A stretch of DNA of 64,000 nt from Paenibacillus mesophilus (GCF_005938385.1 NZ_VCRA01000016.1:62001-126000), one strand, 5' to 3'; shown: positions 42,550-52,115, counted from the stretch's first letter. Notes: generated by a model not told the origin, from the sequence alone. Numbers and translations: made by a program.

Positions 42550-44141
42550 ATTTGCTCATCGTGGAAGATGAAGTCCGTTTGTGCAACAGCTTGGTCAACA
42601 ATCTCCCTTGGGAGCAGCACGGCATCGAGATCGTCGGAATCGCCCACAACGGGCTCGACGCCTTGGAGCTGATCGAACGCAAGAAGCCCGATCTGCTGCT
42701 GCTCGATATCCAGATTCCCGGCGTGGACGGGTTGACCGTAGCGAGAAAAGTGCATGAGCAAGGCACGATGACGAAGATGGTCATTTTGAGCGGGCACGAT
42801 AATTTCACTTACGCGCAGAAGGCGCTCGAATTCGGCGTGTTCAAATATTTGCTGAAGCCGGCGGGCGATGCCGACATATTGGATGCGGTGCTGAATGCGG
42901 CCGACCAGCTCCGCAGGGAGCTTGCGCTGAAGCACAGCCAGGATGTGCTTCAGGAGAAATGGCGGCATAACTTGCCGAATCTGCAAAACAACTTCTTCGT
43001 CAACTGGCTGAACGGTAAATTCGTGGAATGGGAAATTACGCGGCGCAGCCAAGATGTGCAGCTGGAGCTGGAGCGGGATGCCAGATACGCGGTCGTCGCC
43101 GTCGACATGGATCCGGTATCGGAGCAGGAGACGAGGTTCTCGCAGCAGGATATGCCCGTGCTGCAGTTCGCGCTCGGCGGCATCGCCAAGGAGGTGCTGC
43201 CGGACAGCTGGGTTTGCTCCGATCCGGGAGGACCGACGGCGCTAATCTTCAAGGCCGCTGCGGATAAAAGCTCGGATGCCGTCATGCTGCAGGTGAACAC
43301 CGACGTCGCGCGGCTCTTGTCCACGGTCAAGGAATGCCTGAAGCTGACCGCAAGCGGCGGCATATGCCGGACGACGGGAAGCCGCGAAGAAGTGCCGGAG
43401 CTGTACCGGCAGGCGGTCCGGGCGCTTCAGAACCGGATCGTGTACGGCGGGAACATCGCGATCCCATTCCGCGAGGAGCCGGGCCACAAGCCGGTGCTGC
43501 CGGCGGACGCGAACCTGGAGAAGACGCTGGAGATCGCCCTGCAGACCGGCGACGAGGATAAGGCGGCCGAGACGCTCGAGCAGTTGTGGGCGATGAGCGG
43601 CATGATGAAGGCGGAGTCGGTGGACGATATTCAGGAGAACGTGATGTTTTTCGGCGCGCTGCTCATCCGGATCATGCAGAAGCAGGGCTGGCCGTTCAAG
43701 GAGCTGGCCGGCGACGACTTCGCGCATTTTCTCCATCCGCAGGCGCTCGGACATAAAGAGCAAATTCACGCCATGCTGCTCCGGGTCGTACGGCGGGCGG
43801 CCGTGTACGTGCAGAAACAGCGCATGTCGGTCAGCCACCAGATCGTGAAGCAGCTGCTCGGGATCGTCGAAGAGGAGATGGATCAGGAAATATCGCTCCA
43901 TCAGGTGGCCGACCGGCTGTACGTCAATTCGTCCTATTTAAGCAGACTGTTCAAGCAGGAGACGGGCAAATCGTTCTCCGCGTACGTCATCGAGCGCAAG
44001 ATGGAACGCGCCAAGGCGGCGCTGCTCGACGGCGTGAAAATCAGCGAAGCGGCCAGCATGGTCGGCTATCACGACGGCAGTTATTTTACCCGCGTATTCC
44101 GCAAATATTGGGGGATGACGCCGGGTGAAGTTAGGCCGTAA
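42546..44141 (+). CDS. Response regulator, YesN family (receiver plus AraC helix-turn-helix)
   Basis: 531 residues. Receiver domain with D54 (LLLLDIQIPGVDG), Thr/Ser in ILSGHDN and K in LLKPA; linker of about 300 residues; C-terminal AraC DNA-binding domain (SLHQVADRLYVNSSYLSRLFKQ..ISEAASMVGYHDGSYFTRVFRKYWGMTPGEVR). Coupled by an ATGA overlap to its kinase. Regulates sugar transport and hydrolase genes, probably including 39133. Its last 61 bases overlap the 3' end of the convergent UDP-glucose dehydrogenase gene. Confidence 0.92.
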   Translation: MNLLIVEDEVRLCNSLVNNLPWEQHGIEIVGIAHNGLDALELIERKKPDLLLLDIQIPGVDGLTVARKVHEQGTMTKMVILSGHDNFTYAQKALEFGVFKYLLKPAGDADILDAVLNAADQLRRELALKHSQDVLQEKWRHNLPNLQNNFFVNWLNGKFVEWEITRRSQDVQLELERDARYAVVAVDMDPVSEQETRFSQQDMPVLQFALGGIAKEVLPDSWVCSDPGGPTALIFKAAADKSSDAVMLQVNTDVARLLSTVKECLKLTASGGICRTTGSREEVPELYRQAVRALQNRIVYGGNIAIPFREEPGHKPVLPADANLEKTLEIALQTGDEDKAAETLEQLWAMSGMMKAESVDDIQENVMFFGALLIRIMQKQGWPFKELAGDDFAHFLHPQALGHKEQIHAMLLRVVRRAAVYVQKQRMSVSHQIVKQLLGIVEEEMDQEISLHQVADRLYVNSSYLSRLFKQETGKSFSAYVIERKMERAKAALLDGVKISEAASMVGYHDGSYFTRVFRKYWGMTPGEVRP

Positions 44142-45445
44142 CGGTCGATGGCGGGCCGGCCGACGGAGAGATAGGTCATTCCGTACTGCTCGCAGACGGA
44201 ACGCATCCCGCTGTGGGACAGCATGTTTCTGCCGTCGACGATTAAACCGTTCCGAACCGCCTTGCGGACCCGGCCCCAGTCGAGAAGCCGGAATTCGTCC
44301 CACTCGGTCAGCAGAACGATAGCGTCGCAACCGTCGATTGCCGAGTACGCGTCGCCGTGCAGGACGACTTCCTGCATTGGATATTGCCGAATCATCGGAT
44401 CATAAGCATGGACGATCGCTCCTTCGGCCAAGCACATGCGGCATACCGTCAGCGACGGGGCCTCGCGTATGTCGTCGGTCATCGGTTTGAAAGTAAGACC
44501 GAGAAGGGCGATTCGGGAGCCTCTCATCGTTTGGAGGGAATGTTTCAATTTGCCCACGATGAATTGAGGCTGTTTGCCGTTGATCCGTTCGGCGGCCTCG
44601 ATCAGCGGAAGCTCGCAGCCGACCGACTTGCCCAGCGCCTGAATAGCTTTCATATCCTTCGGGAAACAGGAGCCTCCGTAGCCGATGCCGCTCTGCAGGA
44701 AATGGGGGCCGATTCTGCGGTCCGCCCCGATACCGGCGGAGACTTCGTCCACATCGACGCCTAGCTCGTCGCTCAAGTTGGCCATCATATTGATGAACGA
44801 AATTTTCATTGCCAGGAAGGCGTTCGAGCCGTATTTGATCAATTCCGCGCTGCGTCTGTCACAATGATGGACCGGAGACGCTATACCCGCATACAGGTCG
44901 CTCATGATCGTCCGCGCCTCTTCGGTTTTGCAGCCGACGACGATGCGGTCGGGAAGCAGGAAATCCCGTACGGCGTTTCCTTGACGCAGAAATTCGGGAT
45001 TATGAGCCACATCGATAATCCGGCTGCGGGCGATACCGTGACGCAACAAATCTTCCACACTGTCGCATGTTCCGACCGGAACGGTGCTCTTGATGACGAG
45101 CAGCTTTCTTCCGCCGCCGGATTTCGCGATGAGGTTCACGACCGACCATAGCTGGGTCAAGTCCGCTTCCCCGTCCGGAAGAGACGGAGTGCCCACGGTT
45201 ATAAACAAAATATCGGATTCCTCTATCGACCAGGCTAGCTCGGTTGTAAACCGGATGCGGCCGTCGGTCAATGCCTCTTTTACTAGCGGCTCCAACCCCT
45301 CCTCGAATAGGGGCACCTTCCCGGATGCCAGCAAGCCGATTTTCCCCGCGTCCGTATCCGCACAGATCACTTGATGCCCCAAGGAAGCAAGGCACGCTCC
45401 CGTAACCAAGCCTACATATCCCGAACCGATTACCGTTATTTTCAC
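44081..45445 (-). CDS. ugd: UDP-glucose 6-dehydrogenase
   Basis: 454 residues. N-terminal Rossmann motif GSGYVGLVTGACLA, catalytic-Cys region GYGGSCFPKDMKA, and Lys/Asn motifs of the UDP-glucose/GDP-mannose dehydrogenase family. Oxidises UDP-glucose to UDP-glucuronate with 2 NAD+, for acidic exopolysaccharide or teichuronic-type polymers. The enzyme usually ends close to the TYLSVGR motif; here about 23 residues (PAIDRYGL..) run on into the end of the oppositely oriented response regulator. Followed 15 bases upstream on the minus strand by a glycosyltransferase gene, probably the same operon. Confidence 0.93.
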   Translation of the reverse strand: MKITVIGSGYVGLVTGACLASLGHQVICADTDAGKIGLLASGKVPLFEEGLEPLVKEALTDGRIRFTTELAWSIEESDILFITVGTPSLPDGEADLTQLWSVVNLIAKSGGGRKLLVIKSTVPVGTCDSVEDLLRHGIARSRIIDVAHNPEFLRQGNAVRDFLLPDRIVVGCKTEEARTIMSDLYAGIASPVHHCDRRSAELIKYGSNAFLAMKISFINMMANLSDELGVDVDEVSAGIGADRRIGPHFLQSGIGYGGSCFPKDMKAIQALGKSVGCELPLIEAAERINGKQPQFIVGKLKHSLQTMRGSRIALLGLTFKPMTDDIREAPSLTVCRMCLAEGAIVHAYDPMIRQYPMQEVVLHGDAYSAIDGCDAIVLLTEWDEFRLLDWGRVRKAVRNGLIVDGRNMLSHSGMRSVCEQYGMTYLSVGRPAIDRYGLTSPGVIPQYLRNTRVK

Positions 45446-45460
45446 AGTACCCCTCCCGCG

Positions 45461-46615
45461 TCAGGCCGAATGCCACTGATCTTTGGATTTGTCAGGAGCC
45501 CCCGTCAGTTGTTCGTATCGCTCCAGAAGGCCGTCGAAGATCGCATCCCAAGATTGGGACAAGGCGTACGATCGCGCTTCGCAGCCCGTCTTATGAAGAA
45601 GATCGGGGCTTTGCAGAGTGGAGGCGATGGTTTGGACGAAAGCTTTGCCGTCGCGCGGTGGACAGAGCCAACCGGTCGTTCCGTCTTGAACGAGCTCCTG
45701 CACGCCGCCGGACCTTGCTCCGACGACCGGAGTGCCCGATGCGAACGATTCCAGCACCACATTGCCGAACGTCTCGGTACTGGACGGGAATACGAACAAG
45801 TCCGACGAGGCGTACGCCTCCGCCAATTCCTCACCGCCCAAATAACCGGTAAACGTCGCGTTGGCCGGAGCTTTCTGGCGCAAGTCGGATAGAAGAGGTC
45901 CGCTTCCCACGAGCAGCCAATGCACGTCGGTCCGCAGCGGTTCCGGCAAACCTGTCATGATTTCCGCCAAAATGTCGATATCCTTCTCCGGGGCGAACCG
46001 TCCGACATACAGCAATATATACCGTTCCTCGATTCCGTACTTCTCCCGGACGGAACCGCTCCGTTTGCCCGGATGAAACAGATGGCAGTCTACGCCGCGC
46101 TGCCAAAGCTCGACGCTTCGGATTCCTTGCTCGAGTAATTGCGCCTTCGTTTCCCGCGAGGGGGCGAACGTCGCCAGACAAGATTCATGGAACCAGCGCA
46201 TATAGCGCCACAGCAAGGGCGCCGCGAATTTCAAATGATAGTAGTCGAGATACCGGTCGAAGTGAGTGTGATACGAAGCGACATGCGGGACTCCGTGCTT
46301 TCTGCCGTAATGAAGACCGCATAAGCCCATATTGAATGGGGAGGCCATATGAATGAGATCGGGACGGAACCGGTGAAGCTCGCTTCGGATCGATGCATAG
46401 TTCGGAAGCGCGAGCCGGCATTCGGGATACAGGAAGAAGGGGATGCTGGAGAAACTGTGGATATTGCTTTGGAACAAATCTTCGTCCACCACCTTGGGCA
46501 CGAATACCCGATAGGGCACGCGGCGATGCTCCAAGTGCCGGACCAGCCGCTTCAAGGTAAGCGCCACGCCGTTGACTTGCGGGTAATACGTGTCGGAGAA
46601 CAGGGCGATACGCAT
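45461..46615 (-). CDS. GT4-family glycosyltransferase
   Basis: 384 residues from the ATG at 46615, with GAGGAGGG upstream. GT-B fold: N-terminal FSDTYYPQVNGVALTL motif, C-terminal YVGRFAPEKDID donor-site loop and SSTETFGNVVLESFASGTPVVG (EX7E motif). Resembles the MgtA/alpha-mannosyl- or glucosyl-transferase group that glycosylates lipids or envelope polymers. Its position before ugd suggests joint work on a glucuronate-containing glycolipid or polysaccharide. Confidence 0.88.
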   Translation of the reverse strand: MRIALFSDTYYPQVNGVALTLKRLVRHLEHRRVPYRVFVPKVVDEDLFQSNIHSFSSIPFFLYPECRLALPNYASIRSELHRFRPDLIHMASPFNMGLCGLHYGRKHGVPHVASYHTHFDRYLDYYHLKFAAPLLWRYMRWFHESCLATFAPSRETKAQLLEQGIRSVELWQRGVDCHLFHPGKRSGSVREKYGIEERYILLYVGRFAPEKDIDILAEIMTGLPEPLRTDVHWLLVGSGPLLSDLRQKAPANATFTGYLGGEELAEAYASSDLFVFPSSTETFGNVVLESFASGTPVVGARSGGVQELVQDGTTGWLCPPRDGKAFVQTIASTLQSPDLLHKTGCEARSYALSQSWDAIFDGLLERYEQLTGAPDKSKDQWHSA

Positions 46616-46683
46616 GCGATCCCTCCTCATCAAAAGTTCAGGCTTCAACTTCACAATGCGGATGATCTGTCGGGAACAAGCTG

Positions 46684-46848
46684 CTACTCCTGGATCACTC
46701 TTCGGGTAATCGTCATTTCATGGCCGTACTTTTGCATCAGCGCCGGCACGCGGTCCACGATAAACCAATAAATATCGATGTGCCTTTGATTGGCGGGGCG
46801 CAGCGTTTCCTGAATCCGTCCGTTCAAAACGACGTCAAATACAATCAT
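46684..46848 (-). CDS. Small protein of unknown function
   Basis: 54 residues from an ATG with a perfect GGAGGTG site five bases upstream. Sequence begins MIVFDVVLNGRIQETL and contains QRHIDIYWFIVDRVPALMQK; soluble and compact-looking, with no Cys. First gene of the minus-strand group leading into the glycosyltransferase and ugd. Not recognised, but the ribosome site and composition make it a likely real gene. Confidence 0.6.
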   Translation of the reverse strand: MIVFDVVLNGRIQETLRPANQRHIDIYWFIVDRVPALMQKYGHEMTITRRVIQE

Positions 46849-47065
46849 TCCAACACCTCCCCTGCATTCGGCTGTTCTCTCATTGTAGAGCCGTTTGTTT
46901 AACCGAGTATTAGCGCAATGTTGCGAATTGTTAAATTACGAAAACTTAACATAATCCGGACTTTGCGTTGATCCTTCCCCATTACACTGAAATCACGATC
47001 ATAGAAAAGGTAAAGCGGGACCGGAGACTGGTGCCGGATTTAACAAGGAAAGGTGTGACCCTTCG

Positions 47066-47833
47066 ATGAGCAAGCCGTTGGAAAGCCTGCAATTGCAGCG
47101 TGCCCCTCTTGCCGTCAAGCTGGCGGAGCGGACGGATGAAATCGAACAGGCGTTTCGTCTAAGGTATCAAGTATTCGCCGAGGAAGAGCGCAACGCGAAT
47201 CTGTATAACGAATCCGCGATGGAGAGGGACCGTTTCGACGACTACTGCGATCATCTCATTGTGACCGACTTGGAAACGGATACCGTCATCGGCACTTATC
47301 GGCTGCTGCCCGGCCCCAGGGCTATGCAGCATGGAGGCTTTTATTCGGAAACCGAGTTCGATCTGTCCGGCTTCGGTGCCTATAAGTGGAAAAGCTTGGA
47401 GCTCGGCAGAAGCTGCATCGCGCCGGCGTATAGGGACGGCAAGGCGATTCAGCTGTTGTGGGAAGGCATCGCCGATTACGTCAAGCGGAGCAATTATTCG
47501 TATTTAATCGGATGTGCAAGCGTAGCCGCTCCAACGATCGGATTTGTAAACGAGCTGTACAGCCTGCTCGCGTCTGGCAACCTTATAACGGACCGTTTCG
47601 GAATACGGCCGCTGGAGACGCACCGGATCAACGAACTGCGGGCGGCGGATGTCGCCTTCAGCGAGAAGGAGCTGTACCGCAAACTGCCGCCGCTTATGAA
47701 AGGGTACCGGTGGCTCGGAGCGGAGATTGCCGGTGAACCGGCCTATGATCCTTTGTTCCGCACGGCCGATTTTTTCATCGTGCTCGAGACGGCCAACATG
47801 ACCAGCCGATACAGACGGCGTTTTATGGGGTGA
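47066..47833 (+). CDS. GNAT-family N-acyltransferase (OlsB/PEP-CTERM-type)
   Basis: 255 residues, AAGGAAAGGTGTG before the ATG. Sequence FRLRYQVFAEEERNANLYNESAMERDRFDDYCDHLIV, then SLELGRSCIAPAYRDGKAIQLLWEGI, fits the acyl-ACP-dependent N-acyltransferases (OlsB, N-acyl amino acid synthases). In such proteins it transfers a hydroxy-fatty acid to the amino group of ornithine or another amino acid. The next gene, an LpxL-like acyltransferase, would add the second acyl chain. Confidence 0.8.
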   Translation: MSKPLESLQLQRAPLAVKLAERTDEIEQAFRLRYQVFAEEERNANLYNESAMERDRFDDYCDHLIVTDLETDTVIGTYRLLPGPRAMQHGGFYSETEFDLSGFGAYKWKSLELGRSCIAPAYRDGKAIQLLWEGIADYVKRSNYSYLIGCASVAAPTIGFVNELYSLLASGNLITDRFGIRPLETHRINELRAADVAFSEKELYRKLPPLMKGYRWLGAEIAGEPAYDPLFRTADFFIVLETANMTSRYRRRFMG

Positions 47834-47852
47834 AGCGGAAGGGGGAGTTCGG

Positions 47853-48770
47853 TTGTATCGTTGGCTCGGAATCGTCTTGGAAGACGAACGAAGATTGCAG
47901 CGGGTCGGGTGGTGGCTGCGTTTCATTCCCCGCAGGCTATTGCTAGCTTTCTTCTTTGTTGCAAGCTTGCTCGTTTATGTCGGCGCCGCGTCGTTCAGGA
48001 AGAGCGTGATCCGGAATATGGCTCAGCTGCTTGATGCTCCGCTGCCCCGGATTCGCCGGTATTGCAGGTCGTATGTGTATAACATTATCGTTACACTTTA
48101 CGAAATGATGATCGATTGCCCTGATCCCCGGCGGAATGACACGGACCGTTTCGAGACGGAAGGGGAAAGCCATCTGCGGGAGGCGTTGGAGCGGGGAAAA
48201 GGAGCCATCGTATTCGCTCCCCATATCGGCAATTTTTTCTATTATTATCTGCACCTTTCCCGGAAATATCGCTGCTTGACCGTCGCTACAGCCGGCAGCA
48301 AGGAGCTGCGGCCGCTGTATCTGAAGTTCCAGCAGTTGGGATGCAAAGGGTTGGACTATGATCATACGCCGCCTCTGGAACTGTTCCGGAAATTGCGCAA
48401 CCATTTGAACGATAACGGAGTCGTCTTCCTGCTTGGGGATTTTTATCGGCCGACGTTTCCCGGGGCGAAGTTTTTCGGCAGGGAGACCAGAGGCCCGAGC
48501 GGAACGGCGGCGTTGGCATTGGAGCGCGGGACGCCTGTTGTTCCGTTCTTCGGCTGCCGGGTCAAGGGATTCAGACATCGGCTTGTGTTCGGTAACCCGG
48601 TTTATTTGCAGGAGCAGTTTCGTGCGGATCAGCGAGTGGAGGCGACGAATGCATTGAACGGGCTGTTGGAGCAATATGTGCTCGAGGTGCCGGACCAATG
48701 GTTTTACTGGTTTAATGTCGACGAGAGATGGGAAGTCGGTCGGGAGCGGAATGCCGGTATTACAGCCTAA
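47853..48770 (+). CDS. LpxL/HtrB-like lysophospholipid-type acyltransferase
   Basis: 305 residues from a TTG start with GAAGGGGGAG upstream. One N-terminal membrane helix, then the LpxL-type acyltransferase domain: FAPHIGNFFYYY, GDFYRPTFPGAKFFG, GPSGTAALALERGTPVVPFF. In the usual HX4(D/E) motif the acidic residue is replaced (H124 then F129), so catalysis may differ. Homologues acylate lipid A in Gram-negative bacteria; in a Gram-positive the acceptor must be another lipid. Twenty bases after the GNAT gene. Confidence 0.8.
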   Translation: MYRWLGIVLEDERRLQRVGWWLRFIPRRLLLAFFFVASLLVYVGAASFRKSVIRNMAQLLDAPLPRIRRYCRSYVYNIIVTLYEMMIDCPDPRRNDTDRFETEGESHLREALERGKGAIVFAPHIGNFFYYYLHLSRKYRCLTVATAGSKELRPLYLKFQQLGCKGLDYDHTPPLELFRKLRNHLNDNGVVFLLGDFYRPTFPGAKFFGRETRGPSGTAALALERGTPVVPFFGCRVKGFRHRLVFGNPVYLQEQFRADQRVEATNALNGLLEQYVLEVPDQWFYWFNVDERWEVGRERNAGITA

Positions 48771-48787
48771 CGGGAGAGTGACAACAG

Positions 48788-49750
48788 ATGGATACAGGCA
48801 GTCATTTGGTAATGGGGTTAACGCTTGCGGGACTCGCTTATTTGGACCCGGCCGTGGCGCATCATCCGGAATTGGCGCAGGCGGTTCTGATCGGTACGTT
48901 GGTAGGCTCGAATGCACCCGATTTCGATACCGTATTCCGTTTGAAAGGCTTCTCGTTCTACATTCGCTACCATCGGGGGATTACCCATTCGATTCCGGCG
49001 TTGTTCCTGTGGCCGGCGGTCTTATCGATTATTTTGTCTTTTGCTTATCAGTCGGCGGAATGGCTGCCGCATCTGTTTCTGTGGAGCTTTGCCGCTGTGG
49101 TGCTCCATGTATTCCTCGATCTGCTGAACGTATACGGAGTCCAGTGCATGCGGCCCGTGCATAAGAAGTGGCTTCATTTGGACGTATTGACGATATTCGA
49201 ACCGTTTTTGTTTATGGTTCACGTATCCGGGCTCGTATTATGGCTCGTATTCGGGTACGACCCTGCCGGCGTGTTTGCATGGGTATATGCGCTAACCTTC
49301 GGTTATATCGGGCTGCGGGCGTGGCAGCATGCCATTTTGCTGCGCAAAGTCAAACGATTTATGAACGTCGAAGGCATTTATCATGTACTGCCGGATGTGA
49401 TCGGGTACAGATGGAGCTTCGTCGTGGAGACGGAGAACGGCTTCTATGCCGGTAAAATCGTATTCGACCGCATCACGCTCGAACAGCAATATGCGAAGGA
49501 AGACGACCATGAAGTCGTCCGGGCGACGATGGGGACCGACGGGGTCCGGGCCTTTCTCGGCTTCGCGCAGCGGGTTCACGTCTCCTGGAGCGAGCTGCTG
49601 GACGGCTACGAGGTCGTCTGGAGCGACGTCCGTTTCTGGTACGACCGCAAGCTGCCGTTCGGGGTAGTCGTCCGGTTGAACCGGGATTTGCAAGTCGTCG
49701 ATACGAGCCTCGGCTGGCGGAAGAAGGCATGGTCCCCTCCGTTTGTGTAG
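48788..49750 (+). CDS. Membrane-bound metal-dependent hydrolase, YfhP/YdjM family
   Basis: 320 residues, GGGAGAG before the ATG. MDTGSHLVMGLTLA opening, DFDTVFR, YHRGITHSIPAL and HVFLDLLNVYG motifs are the conserved His/Asp sites of the family (PF04307-like), with four or five membrane helices and a soluble C-terminal domain. The substrate is not known; related proteins affect membrane lipids. Third gene of the acyltransferase operon, closed by a terminator. Confidence 0.87.
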   Translation: MDTGSHLVMGLTLAGLAYLDPAVAHHPELAQAVLIGTLVGSNAPDFDTVFRLKGFSFYIRYHRGITHSIPALFLWPAVLSIILSFAYQSAEWLPHLFLWSFAAVVLHVFLDLLNVYGVQCMRPVHKKWLHLDVLTIFEPFLFMVHVSGLVLWLVFGYDPAGVFAWVYALTFGYIGLRAWQHAILLRKVKRFMNVEGIYHVLPDVIGYRWSFVVETENGFYAGKIVFDRITLEQQYAKEDDHEVVRATMGTDGVRAFLGFAQRVHVSWSELLDGYEVVWSDVRFWYDRKLPFGVVVRLNRDLQVVDTSLGWRKKAWSPPFV

Positions 49751-49766
49751 AGAGGGAAGAAAGGTA

Positions 49767-49793
49767 GCGGCTAACTTCGGTTAGCCGTTTTTT
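49767..49793 (+). terminator. Terminator of the acyltransferase operon
   Basis: cggctaac-ttcg-gttagccg followed by TTTTTT. Confidence 0.92.
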
Positions 49794-49795
49794 AG

Positions 49796-50082
49796 TTTGC
49801 CGGACAACTCCGAGCCTACTCCTGCCCAAATAGCAGCTTTTATGTCGAAATATGCGATCCCAATAGGCCGGTTTACACACACAAAGCCGGCCTTCGAAAC
49901 ATGCGGCAATTGCGCCATCGTGCATTAGTCGCAGCACCTTGTCACGAAAGTACCAAAACACGTAAAAGTAGTCCGGTACAGGAAACGACGCCGTTTGCTA
50001 CACTTGAAGCATGACATAATGACCGACGGGACGCGCTTTCGGATCAAGCCGGTACCGATCGATCGAGAAAGGGGACAACAAG
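49796..50082. other. Gene-free stretch before the sugar importer operon
   Basis: Holds one inverted repeat (aggccggttt...aaagccggcct, about 49864-49895). No gene. The promoter of the importer operon must lie in its right half. Confidence 0.4.
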
Positions 50083-51045
50083 ATGAAGCCGGCAACGACC
50101 GAACTATCGGCACCTGTGCCGAAAGCCCGGAAAACATACTTCCAGACGCTATGGTCGGATATTCGCAAAGACTGGGATTTATACGTGGCGCTCATTCCCG
50201 GAATCGCCTTCATTCTGCTATTCAAGTACACGCCGATGTACGGGATTGTAATTGCATTCAAAGACTTCAACATTTTCGACGGCTTGGCTGCCAGCCCCTG
50301 GGTCGGATTCAAGCATTTCGAGAAGCTGTTCGCTTCCGACAGCTTTATGCACGTGTTCCAGAACACGTTAATTATTTCATTCTATAAACTGTTTTTTCTG
50401 TTCCCGCTCCCTATCATAGTGGCCATTCTGCTGAACGAGCTGAAAAATATGGCGTTCAAGCGGGGCGTACAAACGGTTATTTATTTGCCTCACTTCTTGT
50501 CGTGGGTTATCGTAAGCGGTCTGTTCATCGACCTGCTCTCCACGAACGGGGGTCTCGTCAACAAAATCATCGTCGCGCTCGGAGGAGAGCCGATCCGTTT
50601 CTTCCTCGACAGCGAAATATTCCGCTCGGTTCTGATCGCGTCGGCCGGATGGAAGGAGACCGGCTGGAGCACGATCGTATATTTGGCGGCGCTCACGAGC
50701 ATCGATCCGCAATTGTACGAAGCGGCCAAAATCGACGGTGCGAGCAAGTGGCAGCAAACGATTCACGTAACGCTTCCGGGGCTCGTCCCGATTATCCTGC
50801 TCATGTTCATTCTGCGTCTCGGCCATATTTTGGAGGCCGGTACCGAGCAAATTCTCGTTATGTACAATCCGAGCGTATACAACGTCTCGGATGTTATCGG
50901 AACTTACGTATACCGGGTCGGCTTGGGAGACCAGGACTACAGCTTCTCGACGGCCGTCGGCCTGTTCGATTCCGTCATTGCTTTCATTCTGATCATATCG
51001 GGCAACGCTTTGAGCCGGAAATTCCTGCAGCGGGGTATCTGGTGA
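50083..51045 (+). CDS. Sugar ABC transporter permease, LplB type
   Basis: 320 residues, AAAGGGGAC before the ATG. Six membrane helices; the EAA loop AAKIDGASKWQQTIHVTLPG; opening DWDLYVALIPGIAFILLFKYTPMYG. First gene of the complete importer set 50083-53618. The partner ATPase is not in the window and is normally shared (MsmX-type). Confidence 0.93.
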   Translation: MKPATTELSAPVPKARKTYFQTLWSDIRKDWDLYVALIPGIAFILLFKYTPMYGIVIAFKDFNIFDGLAASPWVGFKHFEKLFASDSFMHVFQNTLIISFYKLFFLFPLPIIVAILLNELKNMAFKRGVQTVIYLPHFLSWVIVSGLFIDLLSTNGGLVNKIIVALGGEPIRFFLDSEIFRSVLIASAGWKETGWSTIVYLAALTSIDPQLYEAAKIDGASKWQQTIHVTLPGLVPIILLMFILRLGHILEAGTEQILVMYNPSVYNVSDVIGTYVYRVGLGDQDYSFSTAVGLFDSVIAFILIISGNALSRKFLQRGIW

Positions 51046-51070
51046 CGCATCGGAGAAAGGGGGATTCGCT

Positions 51071-52000
51071 ATGAGTGCCGAACAGGCGTTGAATACGGGG
51101 AAAGTAAAATCCCGCGGAATCAAAACTTCCGTCGGCGAGAAAGTGTTTACCGTCTTCAATCACGTGTTTTTCATTTTGCTGGGAATTACGACGATCTTTC
51201 CGTTTCTGAACTTGATCGCGAAGTCGCTCAGCAGCGAGGCAGCCGTCATTTCAGGCAGTGTTTCGCTCTGGCCGGTCGATTTCCAGACGGGAACTTATAA
51301 ATATGTTGTGCAAAACTCGATGTTTCTGAACGCTTTCAAAGTTTCTCTAACCATTACGATATGCGGTACGCTTCTGGCGCTGTTTATGACGACGCTGGCG
51401 GCCTACCCGCTCTCGAAGCCCCGGCTTCGCGGGCGCAAATGGTTCATTCTGATGTACATCTTCACGATGCTGTTCAGCGGCGGGCTGATTCCGACTTACC
51501 TGCTCATGCAGCAGCTGCATCTGATCGACAAACTGCCGGTGCTGTTCCTGCCGGCGATGGTCAACGTGTATAACATGCTGATCATCAAAAACTTTTTCGA
51601 AAGCTTGCCGGACTCCTTAGAGGAATCGGCTAAGCTGGACGGGGCCAGCAATTTGACGATTTTGTGGAGAATCATGCTTCCGCTGTCGATGCCGGTGCTG
51701 GCCACGATCGCGCTGTTTTTCGCGGTGCAATTCTGGAACGATTACTTCGCTTCGCTCATTTATATCAATTCGGCTCATCTGAAGCCGCTGCAGCTGTATT
51801 TGAAAGAGCTGTTCGTTTCCTCGAGCGACACGTTCCTCAGGGCGGGCACCGAAATCAACGTTGACGCGGCCATGAACGTCTCGCCGCAGGCGATCCAAGC
51901 GGCCTCGATCATTTTGGCGACACTGCCGATTCTGCTCGTGTATCCGTTCCTACAGAAGTACTTTGTAAAGGGCGTACTGGTCGGTTCCGTCAAAGGTTGA
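51071..52000 (+). CDS. Sugar ABC transporter permease, YtcP type
   Basis: 309 residues with AAAGGGGG before the ATG. EAA loop SAKLDGASNLTILWRIMLPLS and terminal KYFVKGVLVGSVKG. Pairs with the preceding subunit. Confidence 0.93.
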   Translation: MSAEQALNTGKVKSRGIKTSVGEKVFTVFNHVFFILLGITTIFPFLNLIAKSLSSEAAVISGSVSLWPVDFQTGTYKYVVQNSMFLNAFKVSLTITICGTLLALFMTTLAAYPLSKPRLRGRKWFILMYIFTMLFSGGLIPTYLLMQQLHLIDKLPVLFLPAMVNVYNMLIIKNFFESLPDSLEESAKLDGASNLTILWRIMLPLSMPVLATIALFFAVQFWNDYFASLIYINSAHLKPLQLYLKELFVSSSDTFLRAGTEINVDAAMNVSPQAIQAASIILATLPILLVYPFLQKYFVKGVLVGSVKG

Positions 52001-52115
52001 CCGGGGAAACGCACAACGAAAGGGGTGGTCGGAAAACGTATTATGGCGAACGGGAGCTTGGCCGCACTTATGATGACATTTCGATGATTTGCACAGCTAA
52101 AGGGAGGTTCAACCT

